From positions 346,109 through 410,108 of the forward strand of contig CANMEI010000003.1 in the NCBI GenBank assembly GCA_947496695.1: 64,000 bases of DNA, given 5' to 3'. Position 1 is the stretch's first letter, and each line of letters opens with the position of its first letter. The translations under genes were made by a program, and so were the position numbers. The notes under the pieces were generated by a model. That model did not search any database, was not told where the DNA came from, and was given only the letters and a program-made list of their open reading frames with translations. Below, in pieces: positions 34,948 through 44,736 of this stretch. Source of the DNA: an uncultured Cellulophaga sp. (GTDB lineage Bacteria; Bacteroidota; Bacteroidia; Flavobacteriales; Flavobacteriaceae).

Positions 34948-36090
34948 ATGGATTTTAAATTATCAGAAGAACAAATAATGATTCAACAAGCTGCAAGAGA
35001 TTTTGCGCAAAATGAATTACTACCTGGAGTGATTGAAAGAGATGAAGAACAAAAATTTCCCAAAGAGCAAATTAAAAAACTAGGAGAATTAGGTTTTTTA
35101 GGAATGATGGTTGATCCAGAGTTCGGAGGTAGTGGACTCGATACTCTTTCATATGTAATTGCAATGGAAGAACTATCAAAGATTGATGCTTCTGCTTCTG
35201 TAGTTGTATCTGTAAACAACTCATTAGTCTGCTGGGGACTAGAAGCCTTTGGAAATGAAGATCAGAAAAAAAAATATTTAACCCCATTAGCATCAGGCGA
35301 AAAACTTGGAGCGTTCTGTTTATCTGAGCCAGAAGCAGGAAGTGATGCAACTTCTCAAAAAACAACTGCTATAGACAAAGGTGATCATTACATAGTTAAC
35401 GGCACCAAAAACTGGATCACCAATGGTGGCACAGCCGATTTTTATATTGTAATAGCCCAAACACATCCTGAAAAAGGACATAAAGGCATAAATGCAATAG
35501 TTATAGAAAAAGGAATGCCAGGTTTTGAAATAGGCCCTAAAGAAAATAAATTAGGGATTAGAGGAAGTGACACTCATTCTTTATTATTTAACGATGTTAA
35601 AGTACCTAAAAAAAATAGAATTGGAGAAGATGGCTTTGGTTTTAAATTTGCAATGAAAACATTAGCTGGAGGAAGAATAGGAATTGCTGCTCAAGCATTA
35701 GGAATTGCTGCAGGTGCTTATGAATTAGCATTAAAATATTCAAAAGAACGCAAATCTTTTGGAACAGAAATATGTAATCATCAAGCAATAGCTTTTAAAC
35801 TTGCTGATATGCACACTCAAATTGAAGCCGCAAGATACTTAGTTTACAAATCAGCTTGTGATAAAGATAACAATGAAAATTATGATTTATCAAGCGCAAT
35901 GGCAAAATTATATGCTTCAAAAGTAGCCATGGATACTACTGTCGAAGCAGTGCAAATACATGGAGGCAATGGCTTTGTCAAAGAATATCATGTTGAACGA
36001 TTAATGAGAGATGCTAAAATCACTCAAATTTATGAGGGCACTTCTGAAATACAAAAGATAGTAATTTCAAGAAGCATAATAAAGGGTTAA
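34948..36090 (+). CDS. Acyl-CoA dehydrogenase
   Basis: This 380-residue flavoenzyme carries out the first step of acyl-CoA beta-oxidation or a branched-chain variant. It has the FAD/substrate signatures FCLSEPEAGSD (residues about 131-141) and ITNGGTADFYIV, the QALGIAAGAYELALKY helix, and the catalytic base Glu363 in IYEGTSEIQ near the C-terminus. The Glu position is that of short- and medium-chain types rather than isovaleryl-CoA dehydrogenase, so a short-chain (butyryl-CoA-like) substrate is likely. It stands alone, with a strong terminator 20 bp downstream. Confidence 0.93.
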   Translation: MDFKLSEEQIMIQQAARDFAQNELLPGVIERDEEQKFPKEQIKKLGELGFLGMMVDPEFGGSGLDTLSYVIAMEELSKIDASASVVVSVNNSLVCWGLEAFGNEDQKKKYLTPLASGEKLGAFCLSEPEAGSDATSQKTTAIDKGDHYIVNGTKNWITNGGTADFYIVIAQTHPEKGHKGINAIVIEKGMPGFEIGPKENKLGIRGSDTHSLLFNDVKVPKKNRIGEDGFGFKFAMKTLAGGRIGIAAQALGIAAGAYELALKYSKERKSFGTEICNHQAIAFKLADMHTQIEAARYLVYKSACDKDNNENYDLSSAMAKLYASKVAMDTTVEAVQIHGGNGFVKEYHVERLMRDAKITQIYEGTSEIQKIVISRSIIKG

Positions 36091-36110
36091 CAATTAAATA
36101 AACATACTTA

Positions 36111-36159
36111 AAACAATTACACACCCTAAAAAACAAGGGGTGTGTAATTGTTTTTTTTT
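36111..36159 (+). terminator. Intrinsic terminator of the acyl-CoA dehydrogenase gene
   Basis: A perfect 16-bp stem (36111-36126 with 36138-36153; core ACACACCC/GGGTGTGT) and 11-nt loop are followed by a T-run to 36159, starting 20 bp after the stop codon. Confidence 0.9.
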
Positions 36160-36284
36160 AAATAACAACTCAAACCCCTTTTTATTAGACACCTATTCAC
36201 TAAAAAACACATAATAAAACAATATCACCCTAAAACACAAAGGGTAAGCCCAAGTCAGACATTATCAATTTATCATAATCTTAG

Positions 36285-36328
36285 TTTAACTTTAACTTAA
36301 AGTTAAAAATTGATAATTTTTATCAATT
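36285..36328. promoter_or_regulatory. Double dyad upstream of gltBD, candidate operator
   Basis: Two palindromes abut. The first has perfect 11-bp arms TTTAACTTTAA (36285-36295) and TTAAAGTTAAA (36297-36307) around one base. The second has 8-bp arms AATTGATA (36308-36315) and TATCAATT (36321-36328); an extra TATCAATT is at 36263-36270. They lie 67-110 bp upstream of the predicted -7 element. Neither has a T-run, so they look like protein-binding sites or leader structure rather than terminators. Confidence 0.5.
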
Positions 36329-36394
36329 TATTCCAAACGCTACTTTTTTTGTGAAATTAAAGCACATACGCTATAAATAATTCAACAAAAGTGA

Positions 36395-36402
36395 TATTTT
36401 TG
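36395..36402 (+). promoter_or_regulatory. Candidate -7 element for gltBD
   Basis: TATTTTTG fits TAnnTTTG, 17 nt before the gltB ATG, giving a leader of about 11 nt. The -33 region does not match well, as would be expected if an activator is needed. Confidence 0.4.
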
Positions 36403-36419
36403 AGGAAATACAATATTAT

Positions 36420-39400
36420 ATGGCGTTGAAAAAGCAAGGGTTATACCTACCGGAATTTGAGCATGATAACTGTGGAGCAGGATTCATCTGTAGCCTTAAA
36501 GGAAAGAAGTCTAACGATATTATTCATAAGGCACTTGAAATATTAGAAAAGTTAGAGCATAGAGGAGCCGTTAGTTCTGATGGAAAAACAGGAGATGGAG
36601 CTGGAATTTTAGTTGATATTCCCCATGATTTTTTTAACGAAGTTTGCAACTTTGATCTTCCTGAAGCAGGAGAATACGCTACAGGAAATATATTTCTTCC
36701 TCAAAAAGAAAACCAAAGAGATTTTTGCGTTTCTGTTTTTGAAGAAAATATTAAAAAGCAAGGTTTAAAACTATTAGGCTGGAGAGATGTTCCTGTGAAC
36801 AAATCTGTACCTGGCAGAATAGCAATGGAAACTGAACCATTTGTAAAACAAATATTTGTTGGAAAAAAAAATGCCGACCAAAGTTATTTCGATTTCAACT
36901 TAAAATTATACATCGCTAGAAAAACTACTGAACACACTGTTATTGACTCTAAATTATCAGAAAATAAATTCTTTTACGTTCCTAGTTTATCTACTAAAAT
37001 AATTATTTTCAAAGGTTTATTAATGCCTGAAGACATTAGTCTTTATTACAAAGATTTAATGGATCCTAGAGTTGTTACTAGACTTGCATTAGTACACCAA
37101 CGTTTTTCAACAAACACATTCCCAACTTGGGATTTAGCCCAACCATTTAGATACATGTGTCACAATGGTGAAATAAACACTTTAAGAGGTAACGTTAGCC
37201 GTATGCGTTCTCGCGAAGAGTTATTAGCTAGTGATTATTTTAATGATGAAATCAAAAATATACTACCAGTAATATTACCTGGTAAATCAGACTCTGCTAC
37301 TATGGATATGGTAGTTGAATTATTATTAATGACAGGTAGATCATTACCTGAAGTTATGATGATTTTAGTACCTGAAGCTTGGGAGAAAAACCCAGAAATG
37401 TCAGAAGCTAAAAGAGCATTCTACGAATACAATTCTTGTTTATCTGAGCCCTGGGATGGCCCTGCATCAATACCTTTTACTGATGGTAATTATATTGGTG
37501 CCGTACTTGACCGTAATGGATTAAGACCTTCACGTTATACCGTTACAAAAGATGGTTACGTAATTATGTCTTCAGAGACAGGTGTTGTAGACATTGAGCC
37601 AGAAAACATTGAATTCCATGGTCGTTTAGAACCTGGAAAAATGTTCTTAGTTAATATGGAAGAAGGACGTATTATTAACGATGAAGAGATCAAAGAAAAT
37701 ATTGCCCAAAAGCATCCTTATAAAAAATGGTTAGAGAAAAACTTAGTTCACTTAAAAGACATTCCTTATAATGATTGCCCTTTATTTTTAAATGAAGCAT
37801 CATTAGAAAAGAGAAAAGCTGCATTTGGTTACACACTTGAAGATATCAATACCATTATTTTACCAATGGGAAAAACTGCTAAAGAACCATTAGGGTCTAT
37901 GGGCAGTGATACACCTATTGCAATACTGTCAGAACGTCCGCAATTAATATACAACTACTTTAAACAATTATTTGCTCAAGTAACAAACCCACCTTTAGAT
38001 GGTATTCGTGAAGAGTTAATTACAGATATTAGTTTAACACTAGGTAGTGATCATAATATTTTTGATTTTAACGAATTACATTGTAGAAAATTAAAAATTC
38101 AAAATCCTGTAATTTCTAAAGAAGATTTAGATAAGATTAAAAATTACGATGCTAGCCCTGATTACAAGGTAACATCAATTCCAATCTTATATGAAATCAA
38201 TAAAGGTAATAATGGTTTAGAAGATGCCTTACAAGCTATCTTAGACCAAGCTAGTAAAGCTATTGACGGCGGCACTAACATTATTATTCTTTCTGATAGA
38301 AATGTAAGTGATGAAATGGCTCCTATTCCAGCCTTACTTGCATGTTCTTTTGTAAATAGTGGCTTACAAAGACTTAAAAAGCGATCTAAATTAAGCGTAA
38401 TAATAGAATCAGCAGAACCAAGAGAAGTACATCATTTCGCATTATTATTTGGTTTTGGAGCTAGTGCAATTAACCCTTATTTGGTTAATGAAATTATTGC
38501 TGAACAAATAGAAGAGCACGATATTACAGAATTTACTACCGCAGAAGCTATTAAAAACTACAATAAAGCTGTCGGAAAAGGAATTTTAAAAGTAATGAAC
38601 AAGATTGGTATTTCTACTCTTAACTCATATAGAGGTTCTCAATTATTTGAATGTATTGGTATTAACACAAAAATTGTTGAAAAATACTTCCCTAACACTG
38701 CTACTAGAATTCAAGGTATTGGTCTTTATGAAATAGAAAAAGAAATTGCTAAACGTCACAGAAAAGCATTTAGCAACCATGAAGTAGCTGCCAATTTAGA
38801 TTTAGAAATGGGCGGTGAATATAGATGGAGAAGAAATGGTGAAAAACACATGTTCAATCCATTATCTATTGCAAAGCTTCAAAAATCAGTAAGAAACAAC
38901 GAGCCTGAGTCATATAAAGAATTTGCTAAAATGGTTAATGAGCAATCTAAAAGCTTAATGACTATTAGAGGTTTGTTTGAGTTCTCAAATTATGATCCAA
39001 TTCCTTTAGAGGAAGTAGAACCTTGGACAGAAATTGTAAAACGTTTTAAAACGGGTGCAATGTCTTATGGGTCTATTAGTAAAGAAGCTCATGAAAACTT
39101 AGCTATTGCGATGAATCGTATTGGCGGTAAGAGTAATTCTGGCGAAGGTGGAGAAGACGCTGAACGTTTTTACAAAAATCAAAATGGTGACTGGAGAAAC
39201 AGTGCAATCAAGCAAGTTGCCTCAGGACGTTTTGGAGTAACCTCTAACTTTTTAACAAACGCTAAAGAAATTCAAATAAAAATGGCACAAGGAGCCAAAC
39301 CAGGAGAAGGTGGTCAATTACCTGGTCCAAAGGTGAATCCTTATATAGCAAAAACTAGAAATTCTACCCCTTATGTAGGTTTAATTTCACCACCACCACA

Positions 39401-40928
39401 TCATGATATTTATTCTATTGAAGATTTATCACAATTAATTTTCGATTTAAAATCTGCAAATAGAGAAGCTAGAATTAATGTAAAATTAGTTTCTGAAGTA
39501 GGGGTTGGTACTGTTGCTGCAGGTGTTGCTAAAGCAAAAGCTGACGTTATTCTTATTTCTGGTTTTGATGGTGGTACAGGTGCTTCGCCTCTAACCTCAT
39601 TAAAACATGCAGGTTTACCTTGGGAACTTGGTATTGCTGAAGCTCAACAAACATTAGTAATGAATGATCTTAGAAATAGAATTGTTCTAGAATGTGATGG
39701 TCAACTTAAAACTGGTCGTGATGTTGCTGTAGCTTGTTTATTAGGTGCAGAAGAGTTTGGTTTTGCCACAGCCCCTCTAGTAGCTTCTGGTTGTATTATG
39801 ATGCGTGTATGTCATTTAAATACTTGTCCTGTAGGTATTGCTACTCAAAACCCTGAATTACGTAAAAAATTCAAAGGGAAACCTGAGCATGTTGTAAACT
39901 ACATGTATTTTGTAGCTCAAGAATTAAGAGAAATAATGGCACAACTTGGTTTCAGAACCATTCAAGAAATGGTGGGGCAAGTTCAAAAGTTAGATCGCAA
40001 AAAAGCAATTCAACATTACAAAGCCGCAGGAATAGATTTAACTCCTATTTTATACAAAGTAGATGTACCTGCCGGAACAAAATTCTACAACACACAAAAA
40101 CAAGATCATAATATCGAAAAGTCTATAGAATTTGATATTATAGCTAAAGCTCACCCTGCATTATTTAGAAAAGAGAAAATTAGTATTGACTCTCCTATTA
40201 ATAATTTAGATAGAGCTGTAGGTGCAATTATAAGTAATGAAATTTCTAAAATTTACGGTGCAGAAGGTTTACCTGAAAACACTTTAAAATTAAATTTCAC
40301 CGGTTCGGCTGGTCAAAGTTTTGGTGCCTTTAGTACCAAAGGTATCACCATGATTGTAAATGGTAACACAAATGATTATTTAGGCAAAGGTTTATCTGGC
40401 GCCAAATTAATTATTAAAGTTCCAGACAAAGCTACTTTTAAACCAGAAGACAATGTTATTACTGGTAACGTGACTTTATATGGTGCAACAGCTGGTGAAG
40501 CTTACATAAACGGTAAAGCTGGTGAACGTTTTTGTGTACGTAACTCAGGAGCAAAAGCAGTTGTAGAAGGTATTGGAGATCATGGTTGTGAATATATGAC
40601 TGGTGGTATTGCTGTAATACTTGGAGAAGTTGGTAGAAACTTCGGAGCAGGTATGAGTGGAGGTATTGCTTATATTTTTGACCAAAACAAAACTTTTGAA
40701 AAGAATTGCAACAAAGAAGCTTTAAATCTTTTACCTGTTGATGAGGATAAGGATATTGCTGAATTAAGAGCATTGATTGAGAATCACTATAACGCAACTT
40801 TAAGTCCTTTAGCACAAAGAATATTAGAGAATTGGGAAGAGTCACTTTCTAAATTTATTAAAATATTCCCTGAAGAATACAAGCAGGCTTTGATTCGTTT
40901 AGAAAATGAAAAATTAGAAACTATTTAA
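36420..40928 (+). CDS. gltB: Glutamate synthase large (alpha) subunit
   Basis: This 1502-residue subunit makes glutamate from glutamine and 2-oxoglutarate. It begins with a 17-residue propeptide; Cys18 (DNCGAGF) becomes the N-terminal nucleophile of the glutaminase domain after processing. The FMN/synthase domain (about 830-1230) includes GEGGEDAERF, PGEGGQLPGPKVNPYIA and the 3Fe-4S Cys motif CIMMRVCHLNTCPVG. The C-terminal beta-helix domain has YGATAGEAYINGKAGERF. gltD follows after 9 bp on the same strand. A pair of dyads upstream suggests transcriptional control. Confidence 0.97.
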   Translation: MALKKQGLYLPEFEHDNCGAGFICSLKGKKSNDIIHKALEILEKLEHRGAVSSDGKTGDGAGILVDIPHDFFNEVCNFDLPEAGEYATGNIFLPQKENQRDFCVSVFEENIKKQGLKLLGWRDVPVNKSVPGRIAMETEPFVKQIFVGKKNADQSYFDFNLKLYIARKTTEHTVIDSKLSENKFFYVPSLSTKIIIFKGLLMPEDISLYYKDLMDPRVVTRLALVHQRFSTNTFPTWDLAQPFRYMCHNGEINTLRGNVSRMRSREELLASDYFNDEIKNILPVILPGKSDSATMDMVVELLLMTGRSLPEVMMILVPEAWEKNPEMSEAKRAFYEYNSCLSEPWDGPASIPFTDGNYIGAVLDRNGLRPSRYTVTKDGYVIMSSETGVVDIEPENIEFHGRLEPGKMFLVNMEEGRIINDEEIKENIAQKHPYKKWLEKNLVHLKDIPYNDCPLFLNEASLEKRKAAFGYTLEDINTIILPMGKTAKEPLGSMGSDTPIAILSERPQLIYNYFKQLFAQVTNPPLDGIREELITDISLTLGSDHNIFDFNELHCRKLKIQNPVISKEDLDKIKNYDASPDYKVTSIPILYEINKGNNGLEDALQAILDQASKAIDGGTNIIILSDRNVSDEMAPIPALLACSFVNSGLQRLKKRSKLSVIIESAEPREVHHFALLFGFGASAINPYLVNEIIAEQIEEHDITEFTTAEAIKNYNKAVGKGILKVMNKIGISTLNSYRGSQLFECIGINTKIVEKYFPNTATRIQGIGLYEIEKEIAKRHRKAFSNHEVAANLDLEMGGEYRWRRNGEKHMFNPLSIAKLQKSVRNNEPESYKEFAKMVNEQSKSLMTIRGLFEFSNYDPIPLEEVEPWTEIVKRFKTGAMSYGSISKEAHENLAIAMNRIGGKSNSGEGGEDAERFYKNQNGDWRNSAIKQVASGRFGVTSNFLTNAKEIQIKMAQGAKPGEGGQLPGPKVNPYIAKTRNSTPYVGLISPPPHHDIYSIEDLSQLIFDLKSANREARINVKLVSEVGVGTVAAGVAKAKADVILISGFDGGTGASPLTSLKHAGLPWELGIAEAQQTLVMNDLRNRIVLECDGQLKTGRDVAVACLLGAEEFGFATAPLVASGCIMMRVCHLNTCPVGIATQNPELRKKFKGKPEHVVNYMYFVAQELREIMAQLGFRTIQEMVGQVQKLDRKKAIQHYKAAGIDLTPILYKVDVPAGTKFYNTQKQDHNIEKSIEFDIIAKAHPALFRKEKISIDSPINNLDRAVGAIISNEISKIYGAEGLPENTLKLNFTGSAGQSFGAFSTKGITMIVNGNTNDYLGKGLSGAKLIIKVPDKATFKPEDNVITGNVTLYGATAGEAYINGKAGERFCVRNSGAKAVVEGIGDHGCEYMTGGIAVILGEVGRNFGAGMSGGIAYIFDQNKTFEKNCNKEALNLLPVDEDKDIAELRALIENHYNATLSPLAQRILENWEESLSKFIKIFPEEYKQALIRLENEKLETI

Positions 40929-40937
40929 ATCGAAATT

Positions 40938-42407
40938 ATGGGAAAGACAACAGGATTTTTAGAATTCGATAGAAAAGTAGAACAGTACGAACCTGTACAG
41001 GAACGTTTAAAGAACTATAAAGAATTTACGATTCCAATGGAATCAAAAGAAATTAAAGATCAAGGAGCTAGATGTATGGATTGTGGTATTCCATTCTGCC
41101 ATAGTGGTTGCCCATTAGGCAATTTAATTCCTGATTTTAATGACGCAGTATATCAAGCAAAATGGGAAAAAGCAGCAACAATATTACATTCAACAAATAA
41201 CTTCCCTGAATTTACAGGTCGTTTATGCCCTGCACCTTGTGAAGAAGCTTGTGTTTTAGGTATAAATGAAGACCCTGTAACCATTGAAAATATTGAGAAA
41301 AATATTGCAGAAACCGCTTTTGAAAAAGGTTGGATTGTTGCAAATCCTCCAGAAAGTAGAACAGGAAAAACTGTTGCCGTAGTTGGTTCAGGTCCTTCTG
41401 GATTAGCAACCGCACAACAATTAAATAGAGCCGGTCATTTAGTTACTGTATTTGAACGTGATGAAAAGGCAGGCGGATTATTACGTTATGGTATCCCGGA
41501 TTTTAAATTAGAAAAAAGTGTTATAGATCGTCGTCTTAAAGTTTTAGAAGATGAAGGTATTATTTTTAAGACAGGTGTTCACATTGGCGTAGACATTAAG
41601 GCTGATAACCTTAAAAAAGATTTTGATGCCGTTGTACTTTGTGGTGGTGCTACAATTAGAAGAAAACTACCTATTGAAGGTGCTGACTTAAAAGGAGTTG
41701 TACAAGCAATGGATTTTCTTGCTCAAAACAATAGACGTGTTGATGGTATTAAAGACTTAGGTGAAGAAATAAAAGCAACAGGTAAAGATGTTGTTGTTAT
41801 TGGTGGTGGTGATACAGGATCTGATTGTATTGGTACTTCTTTCAGACATGGAGCTACTTCAGTCTCTAATTTTGAAATTATGTCTAAAGGAACACCTGAA
41901 CGTCCTGCAAACCAACCTTGGCCATTTTGGCCTATGCGTTTAAAAACGACTACTTCTCATAAAGAAGGTGCCGAACGTTTCTTTAGTATATCTACTAAAA
42001 AATTCTTAGGAGATAAAGATGGTAATTTAAAAGGCTTAGTTACTACACAAGTAGAATGGATTCAACAACCAGGACAGCGCCCTACCTTAAAAGAGGTTGA
42101 AGGAACTGAAAAAGAATGGAAATGTGAATTAGCATTATTAGCTTTAGGTTTTACAGGTTCAGAAATGACTATTGCTGAGCAATTAGGTCTTGAAGCTGAC
42201 CCTAGAACAAATATTAAGGCATCAATTAAAAACTATATGTCTAATGTTCCTGGTGTATTTGTTGCTGGTGATCAAAGAAGAGGTCAATCATTAATTGTTT
42301 GGGCTATATCTGAAGGTAGAGAAGCTGCACACCATGTAGATGAATATTTAATGGGAACTCCATCTCAATTACCGTTAAAAGGTGATGGTGATTTACCAAG
42401 AGTATAA
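40938..42407 (+). CDS. gltD: Glutamate synthase small (beta) subunit
   Basis: This 489-residue subunit feeds electrons from NADPH to the large subunit. N-terminal Cys clusters (ARCMDCGIPFCHSGCPLGN and RLCPAPCEEACVLG) hold 4Fe-4S centres. The FAD motif VAVVGSGPSGLATAQQL is at about 147-163 and the NADPH motif VVVIGGGDTGSDC at about 284-296; GVFVAGDQRRGQSLIVWAI near the end closes the FAD site. It is co-transcribed with gltB. A 46-bp palindromic terminator lies 12 bp past the stop. Confidence 0.96.
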   Translation: MGKTTGFLEFDRKVEQYEPVQERLKNYKEFTIPMESKEIKDQGARCMDCGIPFCHSGCPLGNLIPDFNDAVYQAKWEKAATILHSTNNFPEFTGRLCPAPCEEACVLGINEDPVTIENIEKNIAETAFEKGWIVANPPESRTGKTVAVVGSGPSGLATAQQLNRAGHLVTVFERDEKAGGLLRYGIPDFKLEKSVIDRRLKVLEDEGIIFKTGVHIGVDIKADNLKKDFDAVVLCGGATIRRKLPIEGADLKGVVQAMDFLAQNNRRVDGIKDLGEEIKATGKDVVVIGGGDTGSDCIGTSFRHGATSVSNFEIMSKGTPERPANQPWPFWPMRLKTTTSHKEGAERFFSISTKKFLGDKDGNLKGLVTTQVEWIQQPGQRPTLKEVEGTEKEWKCELALLALGFTGSEMTIAEQLGLEADPRTNIKASIKNYMSNVPGVFVAGDQRRGQSLIVWAISEGREAAHHVDEYLMGTPSQLPLKGDGDLPRV

Positions 42408-42419
42408 GTTTAGATATTT

Positions 42420-42465
42420 TTAAACAAAAAAATCCACTTCAATTGAAGTGGATTTTTTTGTTTAA
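42420..42465. terminator. Perfect 46-bp palindromic bidirectional terminator
   Basis: Perfect palindrome with 23-bp arms centred on CAATTG, core ATCCACTTC/GAAGTGGAT, and T-runs on both strands. It lies between two converging genes, 12 bp after gltD and 12 bp after the DUF4302 gene, and would end both transcripts. Confidence 0.9.
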
Positions 42466-42477
42466 GCTACTTATATT

Positions 42478-43824
42478 TTATTGAAAAGCATATGTTGTCA
42501 TTCTAAAACTAGGGTCTTCTGCACTTGTAAAAGTAAAGATTGTATTCGTAAAAGTAACTCTAAAATCTTCCTCTTTAACATACAACCCTCCAGGATTTAA
42601 TAAGTTATCATCAAGCGCTGATAAAAAAGGAGCAAAAGCAGGAACATCCCAACCATTATCACTTAATTTCAGCTTATTATCAACCGTTTCATAAGTAACA
42701 TAATGTGTAACTGTACCTATTGTTGAGCCATCAGTTACATCACCCAATAAATAACCAACAGAACTAACATTAGGGTCACCTCCTACATTAAAATTAAAAG
42801 TTGCTCTTAATAGAAAGTAGCCTATTGGTTCTAGTTGCACATTTACCTCATCAACACTTTTTTGAAAATTTGATGAACTGCTTGGCGCATCATATAAATA
42901 TTGATCAATAAAACTATAACTATTTATTGCACTAATCACTAATGTATTATCGTCAGTTGGGTTGGATGGCGCATCTAAAAATGCTATTTCAGCACTATTT
43001 CCAGACCCCAAATCTGCAACAAATTTATCATTTTCAGCATCATAAATAAACTCAGAAATTTCTTGTCCACTAATTTCAACTGCAGGACTTACTACAAAGC
43101 CCTTTTCATTGTATGCAATTCCAAAAGAATAAGATTCCGTATCATTATTAACCTCAACAAATCTTCTATTTATATTTAAAGAGAAGTCAAACACTTCAGT
43201 AACTCCATCCACATTTAATACTAAATTTTGATATACAGATTTTTCAGAATCAGTTAACTCATTAAATATAATTCGGCTATTAATAATATTTTCAACTTCA
43301 TTGGTAACTGCTTTTGTAAATCGTAATTCTTCTTGGGTTCTATTGGTTCTGAAAATTATATCTCCTGTAACCTCATCAATACCATAATAAAGAAACTCAA
43401 AATCTCCCAAATAACCCTCACCTAATAAATCAGCATCCGGTGGGTTTGCTGAATCTGACAATTGATGAATATCATTTTTAGTAGTGAATGATAATTTTAT
43501 TGTACTTCCTAAAACTATATCATATTTACTTTGCAATAAAGAGAAATCATCATCAAAATCAGAAGTCATTTCTACAGTTTCATCATCAAGAAAATTAAAA
43601 AAGAATGTAAAGCCACCTAATTCTTCAGAGCTTGTAAAATAAACTGCTTTCCATCCAGTTTCTGAGGATTGCAGTGCAGTTCTCAACTCTTCTTTCTGAG
43701 CATTTATTCGTTCAGTTGGACTCTCACTAAAAACTTCAGAGCTATCATCCTCTGAACAATTCGCTAATAAAAGAATACTTAATATTATTAGTATATGGTG
43801 TATTATATTATTACTATTTTTCAT
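42478..43824 (-). CDS. DUF4302 domain lipoprotein of the SusCD locus
   Basis: This 448-residue protein has a lipoprotein signal (ANC, Cys23) followed by acidic CSEDDSSE, which resembles the flavobacterial lipoprotein export signal for the cell surface. The body fits DUF4302: ERINAQKEELRTALQSSETG, WKAVYFTSSEELGGFTFFFNF, and beta-rich remainder. The function of the domain is unknown; members occur with SusC/SusD pairs and are thought to help bind the substrate at the surface. It is the last gene of the operon, 12 bp after the metallohydrolase gene. Confidence 0.85.
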   Translation of the reverse strand: MKNSNNIIHHILIILSILLLANCSEDDSSEVFSESPTERINAQKEELRTALQSSETGWKAVYFTSSEELGGFTFFFNFLDDETVEMTSDFDDDFSLLQSKYDIVLGSTIKLSFTTKNDIHQLSDSANPPDADLLGEGYLGDFEFLYYGIDEVTGDIIFRTNRTQEELRFTKAVTNEVENIINSRIIFNELTDSEKSVYQNLVLNVDGVTEVFDFSLNINRRFVEVNNDTESYSFGIAYNEKGFVVSPAVEISGQEISEFIYDAENDKFVADLGSGNSAEIAFLDAPSNPTDDNTLVISAINSYSFIDQYLYDAPSSSSNFQKSVDEVNVQLEPIGYFLLRATFNFNVGGDPNVSSVGYLLGDVTDGSTIGTVTHYVTYETVDNKLKLSDNGWDVPAFAPFLSALDDNLLNPGGLYVKEEDFRVTFTNTIFTFTSAEDPSFRMTTYAFQ

Positions 43825-43836
43825 TTTGACATCTAA

Positions 43837-44718
43837 TTAATTTATTACTTCTTGAGTATTTCTGGCAGTTACTTCTTGTAACTCATAAATATCTATTGCC
43901 CATTGTTTTAAGAAATAATCAGCAACAATCGCTTCTTTTGCTCTAATATTTTCTCTAGCTTCTTCATCGGTAATAGCATCTATTAATGCATTGTATTCTT
44001 CGTTAGAATTTATAAGCATATAATTTACCATCTCTGCAAAGTCTTCAATAACACTACTCCTAGCATAATCAGATATAAACCCTAATTCTCTTGCATCTGC
44101 AATACTAGTATTAAACCATTGTGCTGTGTATTCCGATGGCGTAATTTCACCATAACCATCTTCATCAAAAGGAATAGTTTGGTTTAAAATGTGACAATAT
44201 TCATGCTGGATGGTTGATAAAAAACGTGTTATATTTTCCTTATCAGTAAGATCTACTAAATCTGTTTCAAAAAGAGTAATACGCTTTCCTCCTTCTGCAA
44301 GCCCTAGAAGAATAGTTCCTGATTGATTATAATTTCTACCACCTACTAATAACAGTTGTCTTGGTGCTACAAGTTTCACAAAATCATCTCCTCCAATTTC
44401 AGTATAAGAATCTAACCAAATTTTTTCAACTACTTCTAAAACTGGTTGCACTTTCTCTTCTAATGGTGGGAATAAATATCTATTATTATCTACTACATTT
44501 TCATCCCACTCATAAAGAACATCAATATTATATTTAGAAACATAATTACTTCTAATATAATTATCTAAGTCTGTCAAAACTGGAGTTGACGTATCTAACA
44601 CACTATCGCTAAATGAATTATCTTCTTCTGCACATGCACCAACAAAAGCAATAGTGACAACTACCACAGCAATTTTTATACATGTCAAATTGATTTTATT
44701 ATTTAATATATTAATCAT
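43837..44718 (-). CDS. Substrate import-associated zinc metallohydrolase lipoprotein
   Basis: This 293-residue lipoprotein (VGAC, Cys29; acidic CAEED following) contains the zinc HExxH motif in TIQHEYCHILNQTIPFD at about residue 172, with a downstream Glu in EDFAEMVNYML as the likely third ligand. This matches the TIGR04549 family of putative metallohydrolases found with SusC/SusD transporters. It probably cuts a peptide or protein-like substrate at the cell surface before import. It lies between the SusD and DUF4302 genes, 18 and 12 bp apart, on one transcript. Confidence 0.88.
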   Translation of the reverse strand: MINILNNKINLTCIKIAVVVVTIAFVGACAEEDNSFSDSVLDTSTPVLTDLDNYIRSNYVSKYNIDVLYEWDENVVDNNRYLFPPLEEKVQPVLEVVEKIWLDSYTEIGGDDFVKLVAPRQLLLVGGRNYNQSGTILLGLAEGGKRITLFETDLVDLTDKENITRFLSTIQHEYCHILNQTIPFDEDGYGEITPSEYTAQWFNTSIADARELGFISDYARSSVIEDFAEMVNYMLINSNEEYNALIDAITDEEARENIRAKEAIVADYFLKQWAIDIYELQEVTARNTQEVIN

Positions 44719-44736
44719 TTTTTCTTTATTTAAAAT

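Larger units (their letters stand above)
36091..36419. other. Intergenic region upstream of gltB
   Basis: This 329-bp spacer has the acyl-CoA dehydrogenase terminator at its left end, two adjacent dyads in the middle (36285-36328), a third TATCAATT copy at 36263-36270, and a TAnnTTTG element just before gltB. No ORF was recognised. Confidence 0.6.

Noticed and set aside
36091..36419. Riboswitch or attenuator upstream of gltB
   Set aside because: The dyads lie upstream of the candidate promoter and lack T-runs; operator sites are a simpler reading.
36420..40928. Several shorter open frames inside the plus-strand gltB and gltD genes on the opposite strand (for example about 40459-40845)
   Set aside because: They are Gln/Leu-rich shadows of the strongly conserved gltB/gltD frames and have no family-like motifs.
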